Assembly (NCBI GenBank): GCA_963677375.2 | Contig: CAXXIF010000006.1 | Span: 62,001-126,000 of the forward strand | Direction of reading: 5' to 3' | Origin: Pseudaeromonas sp963677375 | Lineage (GTDB): Bacteria > Pseudomonadota > Gammaproteobacteria > Enterobacterales > Aeromonadaceae | Length of the DNA: 64,000 nt | Shown here: positions 38,725-48,559 of the stretch, in pieces | Position numbering within the stretch: position 1 is the stretch's first letter | Layout: every line of letters begins with the position of its first letter | The notes under the pieces: generated by a model | What the model was told of the DNA's origin: nothing | The model's database searches: none | The model's input: only the letters and a program-made list of their open reading frames with translations | Position numbers and translations under genes: made by a program

Positions 38725-41373
38725 ATGGGCAAATCACTGGTGATTGTTGAGTCCCCGGCCAAGGCTAAGACTATCAACAAATATCTGGGTAAAGACTTCA
38801 TCGTGAAGTCGAGTATCGGTCATGTGCGTGATCTGCCAACCAGCGGTTCAGCCAGTACGTCAGAGCATGAAGAGAAGAAGCCGACGGTCCGTAAGAGTAG
38901 TAAAGGCATGACGGAAGCCGAGAAGGCCGAGCGCGGATATCAATCTCTGGTCTCACGTATGGGGATCGATCCGGAACATGGATGGGCTGCTCGTTATCAG
39001 GTGTTACCGGGTAAAGAGAAGGTGGTGAATGAGCTCAAGAGTCTTGCTGAAAAAGCTGACACCATCTATCTGGCAACCGACTTGGACCGCGAAGGGGAAG
39101 CCATTGCCTGGCACCTGCGGGAACTGATCGGTGGCGATGAGAGCCGCTTCAAGCGTGTGGTCTTCAATGAAATTACCAAGAGCGCGATTCAGGAAGCATT
39201 CTCCCGACCCGGAGTTCTGAACCAGGATCGAGTCGATGCTCAGCAGGCTCGTCGCTTTCTGGATCGGGTGGTTGGCTACATGGTGTCACCACTGCTCTGG
39301 AAAAAATTGGCTCGTGGTTTATCTGCCGGACGGGTGCAGTCGGTCGCGGTGCGGCTCATCGTCGAGAAAGAGCGTGAAATCAAGGCCTTTGTCCCCGAAG
39401 AATATTGGGATGTGCATGCCGATCTATTAACACAAGCCAAACAGGCGCTGCGCATGCAGGTGGTTACCTGTGATGGGAGCCCCTACAACCCCGTGGTGGA
39501 GGCCGATGCCAAACGTGCATGCGATACGTTGCAATCGGCTACCTATCGGGTCGTACGGCGCGAAGATAAACCGACCAGCAGTAAACCCTCGGCGCCCTTC
39601 ATCACCTCGACCTTGCAGCAGGCGGCGAGCACCCGCTTAGGGTATGGCGTCAAGAAAACTATGATGATGGCCCAGCGTCTGTACGAAGCGGGTTACATCA
39701 CTTACATGCGTACCGATTCGACGAACCTGAGTCAGGAAGCGGTCGAGTCAGTTCGGGAGTATATAGTCCAGGAATTTGGTGACGATTACTTACCGGAAGC
39801 GCCTCTGGTATATGGCTCCAAGGCTAATGCGCAAGAGGCCCATGAAGCCATTCGCCCTTCCAGTGTGCGTTTGCGCGCCGAGAAGCTTGAGGATATGGAG
39901 ACCGATGCCGTTCGTCTGTATGAGCTGATTTGGCGCCAATTTGTGGCTTGCCAGATGACACCTGCACAGTATGACTCCAGCACGTTGACGGTCGCTGCTG
40001 CCAACTATGAGCTGCGTGCCAAGGGGCGGATACTGCGTTTCGCCGGTTGGACCAAAGCACTACCGGCCATGGGTCGTAAAGGGGACGATATTGAATTGCC
40101 GGCGGTGAAATCCGGTGACGAATTAGGTCTGGTGACTCTGGATCCCAAGCAACACTTTACTAAACCACCGGCGCGTTTCACCGAAGCGGCTTTGGTAAAA
40201 GAGCTGGAAAAGCGCGGCATTGGTCGCCCATCGACCTATGCGTCGATCATCTCCACCATCCAAGAACGTGGTTATGTCAAGGTTGAAACTCGCCGGTTTT
40301 ATGCTGAGAAAATGGGAGAAATTGTTACCGAGCGATTGGTTGAAAGTTTTTCCGATCTGATGAGTTATGACTTCACCGCCCAGATGGAAAACTCGTTGGA
40401 TGAAATTGCTGAAGGCGAACTGGAGTGGAAGGTGAAGCTCGATTCCTTCTATCGAGGCTTCAAAGCGACCCTGGATAAAGCGGAATCGGATTCGGCCGCT
40501 GGTGGTATGCGCAGCAACCAGATGATTATGACGGACATCGATTGCCCGGATTGCGGTCGCAAAATGGGTATCCGTACGGCAACTACTGGCGTGTTTCTCG
40601 GTTGTTCCGGTTATGCCCTACCACCGAAAGAACGTTGCAAGAAAACGATCAACCTAGTGCCGGGTGATGAATTTATTGCTGCGGACTCGGAAGAGGGCGA
40701 AGTGAATGCCTTGCGCGCCATGCGTCGTTGTTCGGTGTGTGGAACCGCAATGGATTCCTATCTCATTGATGAAACGAGGAAATTGCATGTCTGTGGCAAT
40801 AATCCAGACTGTGATGGCTATGTCATTGAGCAAGGGCAATTCCGGCTCAAGGGTTATGAAGGCCCGGTCATTGACTGTGAACGCTGCGGCTCTCAAATGC
40901 AGCTCAAGACCGGACGCTTTGGCAAGTTCATGGCGTGTAGCAACGAAGCATGCAAAAACACCCGCAAGATCCTCCGTAATGGTGACATAGCGCCACCGAA
41001 GGAAGATCCAGTGCCATTGCCCGAGCTCAAGTGCACTCAGTCCGATGCCCACTTTGTATTGCGAGATGGGGCGGCCGGTCTGTTCCTTGCCGCCAGTAAT
41101 TTTCCAAAATCCCGTGAAACTCGCGCGCCCCTGGTCGAAGAACTGAGTCGTTTCAAAGAGCGTTTGTCACCGAAGCATCGCTATCTGGCTGATGCGCCAG
41201 TAAAAGATCCCGATGGTAACCCGGCAATTGTTCGCTTTAGTCGCAAGACCAAAGAGCAATATGTGATGAGTGAAGTGAATGGCAAGGCGACCGGTTGGAG
41301 TGCCTATTATTCAGCGGGGCGCTGGACAGTGGCTGAAGCCAAGAGCAGTAAGAAAACAGAAGATAAAAAATAG
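38725..41373 (+). CDS. topA: DNA topoisomerase I
   Basis: Type IA enzyme that relaxes negative supercoils by single-strand passage. 882 residues (865 in E. coli). The Toprim domain at the N-terminus has VIVESPAKAKTINKYLG and TDLDREGEAIAWHL (acidic triad). The nucleophile is Tyr327 in YITYMRTDSTNLS. The C-terminus has three Cys4 zinc-ribbon units: CPDCGRKM onward, CSVCGTAM onward with CGNNPDC, and CERCGSQM onward, followed by a ribbon-less domain and a Lys-rich tail. Monocistronic, terminator after. Confidence 0.97.
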   Translation: MGKSLVIVESPAKAKTINKYLGKDFIVKSSIGHVRDLPTSGSASTSEHEEKKPTVRKSSKGMTEAEKAERGYQSLVSRMGIDPEHGWAARYQVLPGKEKVVNELKSLAEKADTIYLATDLDREGEAIAWHLRELIGGDESRFKRVVFNEITKSAIQEAFSRPGVLNQDRVDAQQARRFLDRVVGYMVSPLLWKKLARGLSAGRVQSVAVRLIVEKEREIKAFVPEEYWDVHADLLTQAKQALRMQVVTCDGSPYNPVVEADAKRACDTLQSATYRVVRREDKPTSSKPSAPFITSTLQQAASTRLGYGVKKTMMMAQRLYEAGYITYMRTDSTNLSQEAVESVREYIVQEFGDDYLPEAPLVYGSKANAQEAHEAIRPSSVRLRAEKLEDMETDAVRLYELIWRQFVACQMTPAQYDSSTLTVAAANYELRAKGRILRFAGWTKALPAMGRKGDDIELPAVKSGDELGLVTLDPKQHFTKPPARFTEAALVKELEKRGIGRPSTYASIISTIQERGYVKVETRRFYAEKMGEIVTERLVESFSDLMSYDFTAQMENSLDEIAEGELEWKVKLDSFYRGFKATLDKAESDSAAGGMRSNQMIMTDIDCPDCGRKMGIRTATTGVFLGCSGYALPPKERCKKTINLVPGDEFIAADSEEGEVNALRAMRRCSVCGTAMDSYLIDETRKLHVCGNNPDCDGYVIEQGQFRLKGYEGPVIDCERCGSQMQLKTGRFGKFMACSNEACKNTRKILRNGDIAPPKEDPVPLPELKCTQSDAHFVLRDGAAGLFLAASNFPKSRETRAPLVEELSRFKERLSPKHRYLADAPVKDPDGNPAIVRFSRKTKEQYVMSEVNGKATGWSAYYSAGRWTVAEAKSSKKTEDKK

Positions 41374-41415
41374 GCTGATGTTTCATATTTCAATGAAACA
41401 TTCAACGCTATAAAT

Positions 41416-41448
41416 AAACAGGGAGGCATAATGCCTCCCTGTTTGTTT
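41416..41448. terminator. terminator after topA, near symmetric
   Basis: Fourteen-base stem AAACAGGGAGGCAT and its complement around a single A, followed by GTTTATT. It lies between topA and the convergent ychJ. Confidence 0.85.
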
Positions 41449-41514
41449 ATTCTTGATGCGACGAGAAAAGGTCTTTTTATTGATTTGCATGTGGAGTATG
41501 ACGTCAATCATATT

Positions 41515-41988
41515 TCACAAAAATTTGCCGCAACACTTTTTATATTTTTTAGTGCTGCCACAGGGACAAGGCATATTCGGCTTTAATTTGAATTCAGAAG
41601 GTGTCGGTAAAAACACGCCTTGGGTGTAAAACCATTCAGATTGTTCATAAATAAATGACGACCGTTCATGGTGTACATGCAAACCGGAATGATCGCGATA
41701 CCATGCACAAAACTCTACCTGGCCATTGTTGCCATTCTGTGAGCTATCCATCACCGTCAAGTTTAACCACTGACTCTCTTCAGCTTCAGCAGATAGTTCA
41801 TCAAGAGTACAGGTTGGTCTGAATTCCGGATGCCAGGTCCGCATAACATACGGCCAATCGCGGCTTACGAAGGCAGTGAAGCGTGAACGCATCAATTGTT
41901 CTGGAGATGCTGCACTCTTTTGTCCATCGAGAAATGGCTTACAGCACGAAATCAGCGGTTCCCCGCTCTGGCAGTAGCAAAGCGTCAT
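41515..41988 (-). CDS. ychJ: YchJ family protein with SEC-C zinc motif
   Basis: 157 residues. N-terminal Cys-rich start CYCQSGEPLISCCKPFLDG, then the conserved LMRSRFTAFVSRDWPYVMRTWHP, and a C-terminal SEC-C motif CPCGSTKKYKKCC like the zinc motif that lets SecA bind SecB. The first Cys cluster is a second SEC-C-like site. Function of YchJ is unknown. It is convergent with topA and divergent from the chemoreceptor. Confidence 0.92.
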   Translation of the reverse strand: MTLCYCQSGEPLISCCKPFLDGQKSAASPEQLMRSRFTAFVSRDWPYVMRTWHPEFRPTCTLDELSAEAEESQWLNLTVMDSSQNGNNGQVEFCAWYRDHSGLHVHHERSSFIYEQSEWFYTQGVFLPTPSEFKLKPNMPCPCGSTKKYKKCCGKFL

Positions 41989-42178
41989 AGTTCGAGCCCT
42001 GAAGTGATAAAACTGCGCCGATTATAGGTGACATGTCGCAAAACGGCAGTACTTTTGGAAATTCAGGGTCGTAATGAGAGGCGCTGCGGCAGAAGTGCAT
42101 TGGCGATTGGTTATACTCCAAAACTGTATGATGGACCAATAGTGTGATGTAAAACCGGAAGAAACAAGGACAGAATTT

Positions 42179-43846
42179 ATGAAAATAAAGACAAAAATTG
42201 TCAGCCTAGCCGCCATCCCTCTGATTTTGGTTGTGCTCATCATGAATCTCACCAGTTATTTTTCTGGTCAGACTCAATTGGAGGAAAAACAGGCTTTATT
42301 AGAAAAAGGGTTAATGGCCGAGAAGCAGCAGTTATTAGCAAAGTATTTGGCATTGGCTGAAAGCTCAATCGCTAAGGCCTATAATGCGGAGGACACACCT
42401 AGTAATCGTGAATTGGTTAAAAATATTTTGCGAGATTTGCGATATGACACAGATGGTTATTTCTTTGTCTATGACTTCAATGGGGTGAATCAAGTATTGG
42501 GGCCAAAGCCTGAGTTGGAAGGTAAAGATTTATCTAATTTGAAAGATGCTGATGGGAAGCTCTTTATCCAGGGGATCATTTCTGCCGCGCGCTCTGGCAG
42601 TGGTTATACCCAATATCAATGGGATAAACCATCGGTTAAAAAGGCAGTAGCTAAACTAAGCATGAGCAAAACTCTGGATAAGTATAACTGGGTTGTCGGT
42701 ACCGGATTTTACATCGATGATATCCAGACAGAATTATTATCACAAAAAGCACTTGCTGAGGATGATCTAAGAGCCAATATTCGTCGGAATTTATTAATTT
42801 CACTTCTGGTTTTACTATTCACTACAGGTATTACAGCCATTATCGGCAACCGAATTTCCCACCCGTTGGAGGCTGTGGTCAGTGCCTTGAATGATATAGC
42901 TAACGGGGAGGGCGATCTGACTCGCCGTTTGCAGAGTAGCAGTCGGGATGAAGTTGGACAGCTGAGTCACGCATTCAACCAGTTTGTCGAGCGTGTTCAG
43001 GGGGTTGTGTCCCAGGTTGGGACAACCAGTCTGCGCGTATTTGAAGTGTCCGAACGCTTGAAGACGTCTTCCAGTCAGTTTATTCAGCAGATGCAAGGGC
43101 ACCGTAGAGAGACCGAACAAGTTGTGACGGCCGTGACGGAGATGAGTTCAACTGCACAAGAGGTCGCCTCCAGTGCCGCTCACGCGGCGACAGCGACCTC
43201 CTCTGCCAGCGATGAAGCGGAGGCTGCGCGTGGAGTCGTGGCGACCGCATCCAGGAGCATCAACGAGTTGGTCGGGGAAGTGGATCAGGCTTCGCGTGTG
43301 ATTGAACAGCTGGCACAGGAAACTAGCAAAATCGGTTCAGTGGTTGAGGTGATTCGTAGCATTGCGGAACAAACAAACTTATTGGCTCTGAACGCAGCGA
43401 TTGAAGCTGCACGAGCCGGTGAACAGGGCCGAGGCTTTGCCGTTGTCGCAGATGAGGTGCGCGCTCTGGCCGGTCGTACGCAACAAAGCACCTTGGAAAT
43501 CAATAATATGCTGCAACGGTTATTGGCTGGTGTTTCCGAGGCTGTTCAGGTCATGACAAGCAGTCAGGAACATAGCAAGCGCACGGTTCAGGAGACGGCA
43601 AAAATAGCCCACTCTCTTGATGGTATGGTCTCGGCCGTAGATACCATCAACGATATGAATCTGCAGATAGCAACAGCGGCTGAGGAGCAGAACGCCGTAT
43701 CGGAGGAGATTAACCGTAACTTGGTCGCGATCCAGCATATCGTCGAGCAGTTATCTCAGGCCGCTGAAGAATCTGAGCTAACGACTCGTGATTTGGTTGA
43801 TACTGGGCATCACCTTAAAGATTTGGTGACACAGTTCCGGTACTAG
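42179..43846 (+). CDS. methyl-accepting chemotaxis protein, single Cache sensor
   Basis: Transmembrane chemoreceptor of 555 residues: membrane segment 1 (about 8-29), periplasmic single Cache domain of the sCache_2 type (about 35-185, with DTDGYFFVYDFNG and WVVGTGFYIDD), membrane segment 2 (about 203-222), HAMP (to about 275), then a long signalling coiled coil with the conserved tip EQTNLLALNAAIEAARAGEQ and GRGFAVVADEVRALA. Many Ala/Ser/Glu heptads match methylation helices. It lacks the C-terminal pentapeptide that tethers CheR. sCache_2 receptors often sense short carboxylates; ligand unknown. No che genes are near. Confidence 0.94.
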   Translation: MKIKTKIVSLAAIPLILVVLIMNLTSYFSGQTQLEEKQALLEKGLMAEKQQLLAKYLALAESSIAKAYNAEDTPSNRELVKNILRDLRYDTDGYFFVYDFNGVNQVLGPKPELEGKDLSNLKDADGKLFIQGIISAARSGSGYTQYQWDKPSVKKAVAKLSMSKTLDKYNWVVGTGFYIDDIQTELLSQKALAEDDLRANIRRNLLISLLVLLFTTGITAIIGNRISHPLEAVVSALNDIANGEGDLTRRLQSSSRDEVGQLSHAFNQFVERVQGVVSQVGTTSLRVFEVSERLKTSSSQFIQQMQGHRRETEQVVTAVTEMSSTAQEVASSAAHAATATSSASDEAEAARGVVATASRSINELVGEVDQASRVIEQLAQETSKIGSVVEVIRSIAEQTNLLALNAAIEAARAGEQGRGFAVVADEVRALAGRTQQSTLEINNMLQRLLAGVSEAVQVMTSSQEHSKRTVQETAKIAHSLDGMVSAVDTINDMNLQIATAAEEQNAVSEEINRNLVAIQHIVEQLSQAAEESELTTRDLVDTGHHLKDLVTQFRY

Positions 43847-43868
43847 GTACTAATCTTGCTAAACCCCT

Positions 43869-43890
43869 CAGGGGGCTTCGGCCCCCTTCA
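43869..43890. terminator. hairpin between chemoreceptor and HD-GYP genes
   Basis: GGGGGC, TTCG tetraloop, GCCCCC. No good T run follows; it sits between convergent stops. Confidence 0.6.
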
Positions 43891-43927
43891 TGTTGTCTAG
43901 GCTTCGTCATGGAACTGAACTAGATGC

Positions 43928-45190
43928 TCAGGAGGGGGTTGGTGATAGGGCCTCTGGAGGTGAAAATGTAGAAAAATAATAACAATAATGTTTTCCCAGA
44001 TTGAAAAACTCCCGCTGTGGTGGCGTGAGCTCTTCGTAATCCAAAACTTTACTGATGGTCCGTGGATCATTTTTCAAGTTGATCAGCTCGACCCCCTCCT
44101 GAACTCGTCCTTTGATAAAAGGTAAAATACAGGGTTTGAGTGGCGCACCTGGTTCACTGGACATAACCAAGGCCGGGGTATCATCGCTCAACAGTACCAG
44201 GCTCCCAGGGGGGTAGATACCCATCACCTTTATTAATATCTGAATAAAGCCATTGTCCAATTGCTTGTTTGCTCGCTTGAACAAGTTGGAAATAATTTGG
44301 TTGGGGATACCAGGGCGGGTGACATTGCGTGGATGTAGTTGTTCATCATAGCTATCCACTACGGCGATCAATCTGGAGAGTGGATCCAGTTGTTCCGCTT
44401 TTAATCCCTGGGGATAGCCAGAACCATCCAACCGTTCATGATGTTGATAGGCGGCCAGCCGAACCTTGACGGAAAAGGCATTCAATGCGGTTAATTGTTC
44501 ATAACCATATTGGACGTGCATACGCAGGTAATTGATCTCGGCCTTGCTGAGTTCGGTGCGTTTGCGCGTGATTTGGTTTGGAATTTTTATTTCGCCAATA
44601 TCGTGCACCAAACCCGCCAAGCCTGCATCCTCAATTTCCAAGGCGCTCCATCCGGCTTCTTTGGCAATCAACATGGCAATGAATGCCACATTCAGGCTGT
44701 GCAACAATAGGCTATCGGCCTGATTGGCAATCCGGACCAGGTGAAATCCAACCGGGCCTTCTTGTTGACTTAAATGTAATCCGGCATTGCGGACTAATTC
44801 GGCAACGGTACCCAGGCCTTCATCTGGTTTTAAATTTAACTGAGATAGCGATTCACGCAGGGGAGAGACCGAGTTGGTAAATGCACGCTCGGCTGTCCGG
44901 ATCGAACGGCGCATTTGCTGCTGTTCAATTTTTTGTGGGTCTGGTTTTTGCTCGATTTCAGGTTCGACAGATATCTCTTCGCTGATCGCTGGAGTGATCA
45001 CAATCTCGACCGTACTCTTATCCGGATCGACCACAACTTCATACAAACCGATATTCCGGATGATCTGCAGTTGAGCTTCATCCTTGATACGAAATGAGCT
45101 GAACAGGAAAGGGTGTTGTTTCCAACTGAGTGGTAATTTGACGTAATGCCCAACACGCAAGTCGGCAATTGGAACTGATATATCGCTCAT
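43928..45190 (-). CDS. HD-GYP domain protein with N-terminal DUF3391
   Basis: Putative cyclic-di-GMP phosphodiesterase, 420 residues. Residues 1-110 are DUF3391-like, 160-300 the HD-GYP domain: His164, HD at 196-197, His225, HHE at 250-252 and DGSGYP at 255-260. Two differences from active enzymes: the HDIGK lysine is Glu200, and the later D-x-Y-D-A-L region reads DSYDEQLHPR. The metal ligands are kept, so it may still bind metals; catalysis is less sure. The C-terminal 100 residues form a further unassigned beta-rich part. Convergent with the chemoreceptor gene. Confidence 0.9.
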   Translation of the reverse strand: MSDISVPIADLRVGHYVKLPLSWKQHPFLFSSFRIKDEAQLQIIRNIGLYEVVVDPDKSTVEIVITPAISEEISVEPEIEQKPDPQKIEQQQMRRSIRTAERAFTNSVSPLRESLSQLNLKPDEGLGTVAELVRNAGLHLSQQEGPVGFHLVRIANQADSLLLHSLNVAFIAMLIAKEAGWSALEIEDAGLAGLVHDIGEIKIPNQITRKRTELSKAEINYLRMHVQYGYEQLTALNAFSVKVRLAAYQHHERLDGSGYPQGLKAEQLDPLSRLIAVVDSYDEQLHPRNVTRPGIPNQIISNLFKRANKQLDNGFIQILIKVMGIYPPGSLVLLSDDTPALVMSSEPGAPLKPCILPFIKGRVQEGVELINLKNDPRTISKVLDYEELTPPQREFFNLGKHYCYYFSTFSPPEALSPTPS

Positions 45191-45246
45191 TAATTTCTCC
45201 AGCTATATCCGTCAAAACTAGCAAACTCGAGACCTAGAGGCAAAAG

Positions 45247-45273
45247 AAAGGCCCGCACAATGTGCGGGCCTTC
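45247..45273 (-). terminator. terminator after adhE
   Basis: Stem AAGGCCCGCACA with TGCGGGCCTT, followed on the minus strand by TTCTTTTG, 27 bases after the adhE stop. Confidence 0.85.
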
Positions 45274-45299
45274 TTATTCATCGGCAAATTAGGGAAGAA

Positions 45300-47957
45300 T
45301 TACTTCTTCTTCTTACCTTCTTCTTTCTTTTCTTCCTTGGCTGCTACTACTGCGCCTTCAACATAAGGGCGGCCATAGTAGGAGTCGAGCAGAACCTGCT
45401 TCAGTTCGCTGATCAGCGGGTAGCGCGGGTTGGCACCGGTGCACTGGTCATCGAAAGCTTCTACGGACAGGGCATCAACCTTGGCCAGGAATTTCTCTTC
45501 CGGTACACCTGCTTCACGGATAGACATCGGAATGTCCAGATCCTTCTTCAAGCCGTCCAGCCAGGCCAGCAACTTCTCGATCTTGGCAGCTGTGTGATCA
45601 CCAGCAGCGCTCAGACCCAGGTGGTCAGCCACTTCGGCATAACGACGACGAGCTTGCGGACGGTCGTACTGAGAGAACGCGGTCTGCTTGGTCGGGTTGT
45701 CATTGGCGTTGTAGCGGATCACGTTGCTGATCAGCAGGGCGTTAGCCAGACCGTGCGGAATGTGGAATTCAGCACCCAGTTTGTGAGCCATGGAGTGGCA
45801 CACACCCAAGAAGGCGTTAGCAAATGCGATACCAGCGATGGTGGCCGCATTGTGAACCTTCTCACGGGCTACCATGTCGGTCTTGCCGTTATGGTAGCTA
45901 GACGGCAGGTATTCCTTCAACAGCTTCAGCGCTTGCAGAGCTTGGCCGTCAGAGTATTCATTGGCCAATACTGAAACGTAAGCTTCCATGGCGTGAGTCA
46001 CGGCATCAACACCACCGAACGCACACAAGGACTTCGGCATGTTGGCAACCAGGTTGGCGTCAACGATCGCCATGTTCGGGGTCAGCTCGTAGTCGGCCAG
46101 TGGGTACTTCACGCCAGTGGCGTCGTCAGTTACTACGGCGAACGGAGTAACTTCAGAACCGGTACCGGAGGTGGTGGTGATACAAACCAGCTCGGCTTTT
46201 TGGCCCATTTTCGGGAACTTGAAGATACGCTTGCGGATATCCATGAAGCGCATGGCCAGATCTTCGAAAACAGTGTCCGGATGCTCGTACATGACCCACA
46301 TGATCTTGGCAGCGTCCATGGGTGAACCACCACCCAGAGCCAGGATGACGTCCGGCTTGAAGGATTGAGCCATCTCGGCGCCCTTACGGACGATGGACAG
46401 AGTCGGGTCAGCTTCTACTTCGTAGAAAACTTCCACTTCCATGGACATGCCTTTCAGCAGGCGAACCAGTTCATCGGTATAACCGTTGTTGAACAGGAAA
46501 CGGTCAGTGACCACCATAGCGCGCTTCTTGCCTTCCAGATCGCTCAGAGCGATTGGCAGGGAACCACGACGGAAGTAGATAGATTTTGGAAGTTTGTGCC
46601 ACAGCATATTTTCAGCCCGTTTAGCGACCATCTTCTTGTTGATCAGATGCTTCGGACCAACGTTCTCGGAGATAGAGTTACCACCCCATGAGCCACAACC
46701 CAGCGTCAGAGACGGGGCCATCGCGAAGTTGTACAGGTCACCGATACCACCGTGAGTGGTAGGGGTGTTGATGAGGATACGTGCAGTCTTCATCTTGTCG
46801 CCGAAGTACTTCACGCGGTCGGCGTTGAGGTCCTGGTCTGTGTACAGAGCTGAAGTGTGACCGATACCGCCCAAGTCAACCATGTCACAAGCCATGCTGA
46901 CGGCTTCTTCAAAGTTCTTGGCACGGAACATACCCAGAGTCGGAGAGAGTTTCTCGTGAGCGAACTCTTCTTCTTCACAGATCTTGACGCCTTCACCGAT
47001 CAGGATCTTGGTGTCGGCAGGTACAGTCACACCAGACATTTCAGCAATCTTGGTGGCTGGTTGACCGACGATGGCCGCGTTCATAGCGCCATTGATCAGG
47101 ATAACCTTACGAACTTTATCAGCTTCAGCTTTGGACAGGACATAGCCCTTGTGGCTGGCGAAGCGCTCTTTGACTTGTTCGTAGATGGCATCAACGACGA
47201 TGACCGCTTGCTCGGAGGCACAAACCACACCGTTGTCGAAAGTCTTGGACATCAGGATAGAGGCAACAGCACGCTTCACATCGGCAGTTTCGTCGATAAC
47301 TACTGGTACGTTACCAGCGCCAACACCGATAGCTGGCTTACCAGAAGAGTAAGCAGCCTTCACCATACCAGGACCACCGGTCGCCAGGATCAGGTTGATG
47401 TCAGCATGCTTCATCAGCGCGTTGGACAGCTCAACAGATGGTTGATCGATCCAGCCGATGATGTCAGCCGGAGCACCAGCGGCAATCGCGGCATCCAGCA
47501 CCAGCTTGGCAGCGGTATTGGTGGAGTTCTTGGCACGTGGGTGCGGGGAGAAGATGATGGCGTTACGCGTCTTCAGAGCAATCAGAGACTTGAAGATTGC
47601 GGTAGAAGTCGGGTTGGTGGTCGGAACGATACCACAGATGATACCAACCGGCTCAGCGATGGTGACGGTACCGAACTCGTCATCTTCACTCAGAATGCCG
47701 CAGGTCTTTTCATCTTTGTACTTGTTGTAGATGTACTCGGAGGCGAAGTGGTTCTTGATAACCTTATCTTCGATGATACCCATGCCTGATTCAGCAACAG
47801 CCATTTGGGCCAGCGGAATACGGGCATTGTTGGCTGCCAGTGCGGCGGCACGGAAGATCTTGTCTACTTGCTCTTGAGAGAAAGTAGCGAAAACACGTTG
47901 CGCTTCTTTAACACGAGCAACCAGCTCGTCCAATTCGGCAAGGTTTGATACTGCCAT
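45300..47957 (-). CDS. adhE: bifunctional acetaldehyde-CoA/alcohol dehydrogenase
   Basis: Reduces acetyl-CoA to acetaldehyde and then to ethanol with two NADH; forms spirosomes in E. coli. 885 residues. N-terminal aldehyde dehydrogenase (1-440) with catalytic Cys246 in NGVVCASEQ. C-terminal iron-dependent alcohol dehydrogenase (about 450-865) with GGGSPMDAAKIMWV for NAD and metal His in HSMAHKLGAEFHIPHG. The last 12 residues are nearly all Lys and Glu, as in other AdhE tails. TAGGAG precedes the ATG. Followed upstream by ychE-opp in divergent orientation, the E. coli order. Confidence 0.97.
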   Translation of the reverse strand: MAVSNLAELDELVARVKEAQRVFATFSQEQVDKIFRAAALAANNARIPLAQMAVAESGMGIIEDKVIKNHFASEYIYNKYKDEKTCGILSEDDEFGTVTIAEPVGIICGIVPTTNPTSTAIFKSLIALKTRNAIIFSPHPRAKNSTNTAAKLVLDAAIAAGAPADIIGWIDQPSVELSNALMKHADINLILATGGPGMVKAAYSSGKPAIGVGAGNVPVVIDETADVKRAVASILMSKTFDNGVVCASEQAVIVVDAIYEQVKERFASHKGYVLSKAEADKVRKVILINGAMNAAIVGQPATKIAEMSGVTVPADTKILIGEGVKICEEEEFAHEKLSPTLGMFRAKNFEEAVSMACDMVDLGGIGHTSALYTDQDLNADRVKYFGDKMKTARILINTPTTHGGIGDLYNFAMAPSLTLGCGSWGGNSISENVGPKHLINKKMVAKRAENMLWHKLPKSIYFRRGSLPIALSDLEGKKRAMVVTDRFLFNNGYTDELVRLLKGMSMEVEVFYEVEADPTLSIVRKGAEMAQSFKPDVILALGGGSPMDAAKIMWVMYEHPDTVFEDLAMRFMDIRKRIFKFPKMGQKAELVCITTTSGTGSEVTPFAVVTDDATGVKYPLADYELTPNMAIVDANLVANMPKSLCAFGGVDAVTHAMEAYVSVLANEYSDGQALQALKLLKEYLPSSYHNGKTDMVAREKVHNAATIAGIAFANAFLGVCHSMAHKLGAEFHIPHGLANALLISNVIRYNANDNPTKQTAFSQYDRPQARRRYAEVADHLGLSAAGDHTAAKIEKLLAWLDGLKKDLDIPMSIREAGVPEEKFLAKVDALSVEAFDDQCTGANPRYPLISELKQVLLDSYYGRPYVEGAVVAAKEEKKEEGKKKK

Positions 47958-48559
47958 AGCGTTTTCTCCTACTGAGTTTTTGAAAACTGTTTACTAATGT
48001 TTGGCGTCGTCAGAAAAGATGAAGTAAGACCAGCGGAACGAGTATACACAATGCTGGCTTTCAGACAATTTCCCTACGAAACGTGGCTTAGGAAACAATT
48101 TTCGAACTGGATTATATGGGGTGCTTTCCGTTGCCAACTTGATCCATATCAATTGTTGTAAAATGACAAAAGAAATTTTGTTTCACGGTCAGTAGCTTGG
48201 CCTGTTGCTTTGAGATGGCTCACGAGAATAGACGTTTTTTTTATTTTAGATCAGCCTCTAAAGAAACCTATTCACGCGGTTTCTTGAATGCTGCGTCTGG
48301 GGCTAAGCATCGGGCGCGTTATGTTAACTATATGGTATATATGGGATTATGTAGTAATGGCCACTTGATGCTTCTCTGGAGATACGTGACAGAGCCATGG
48401 CGCCAGTCCCATAAAGCCGCGGTACAGGATAAGAAAATCTAATGGGAGCCCCCTGGATTATTTTTATTGATTGGCCTTTTATTGGTCGTTCCGCATAATC
48501 GCCGCTTTTGTAGAACGGCTATAATTTAGTTCGTTGGTTTTCAACATGTCGAGCCTGGT
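47958..48559. other. adhE-ychE divergent intergenic region, 602 bases
   Basis: No convincing gene. An 81-codon plus-strand frame at 48197-48442 has odd composition and no ribosome site. The long leader of adhE agrees with the long untranslated leader known in E. coli. Near 48153 a TTGT...ACAA pair looks faintly like a redox-repressor site but is not a good match. AT-rich before ychE. Confidence 0.5.

Noticed and set aside
48153..48172. TTGT...ACAA resemblance to a Rex-type redox operator upstream of adhE
   Set aside because: Arms match poorly, spacing is off and I do not expect Rex in most gammaproteobacteria.
48197..48442. 81-codon plus-strand frame in the adhE-ychE gap
   Set aside because: Odd composition, no ribosome site, lies in the region expected to be adhE leader and promoters.
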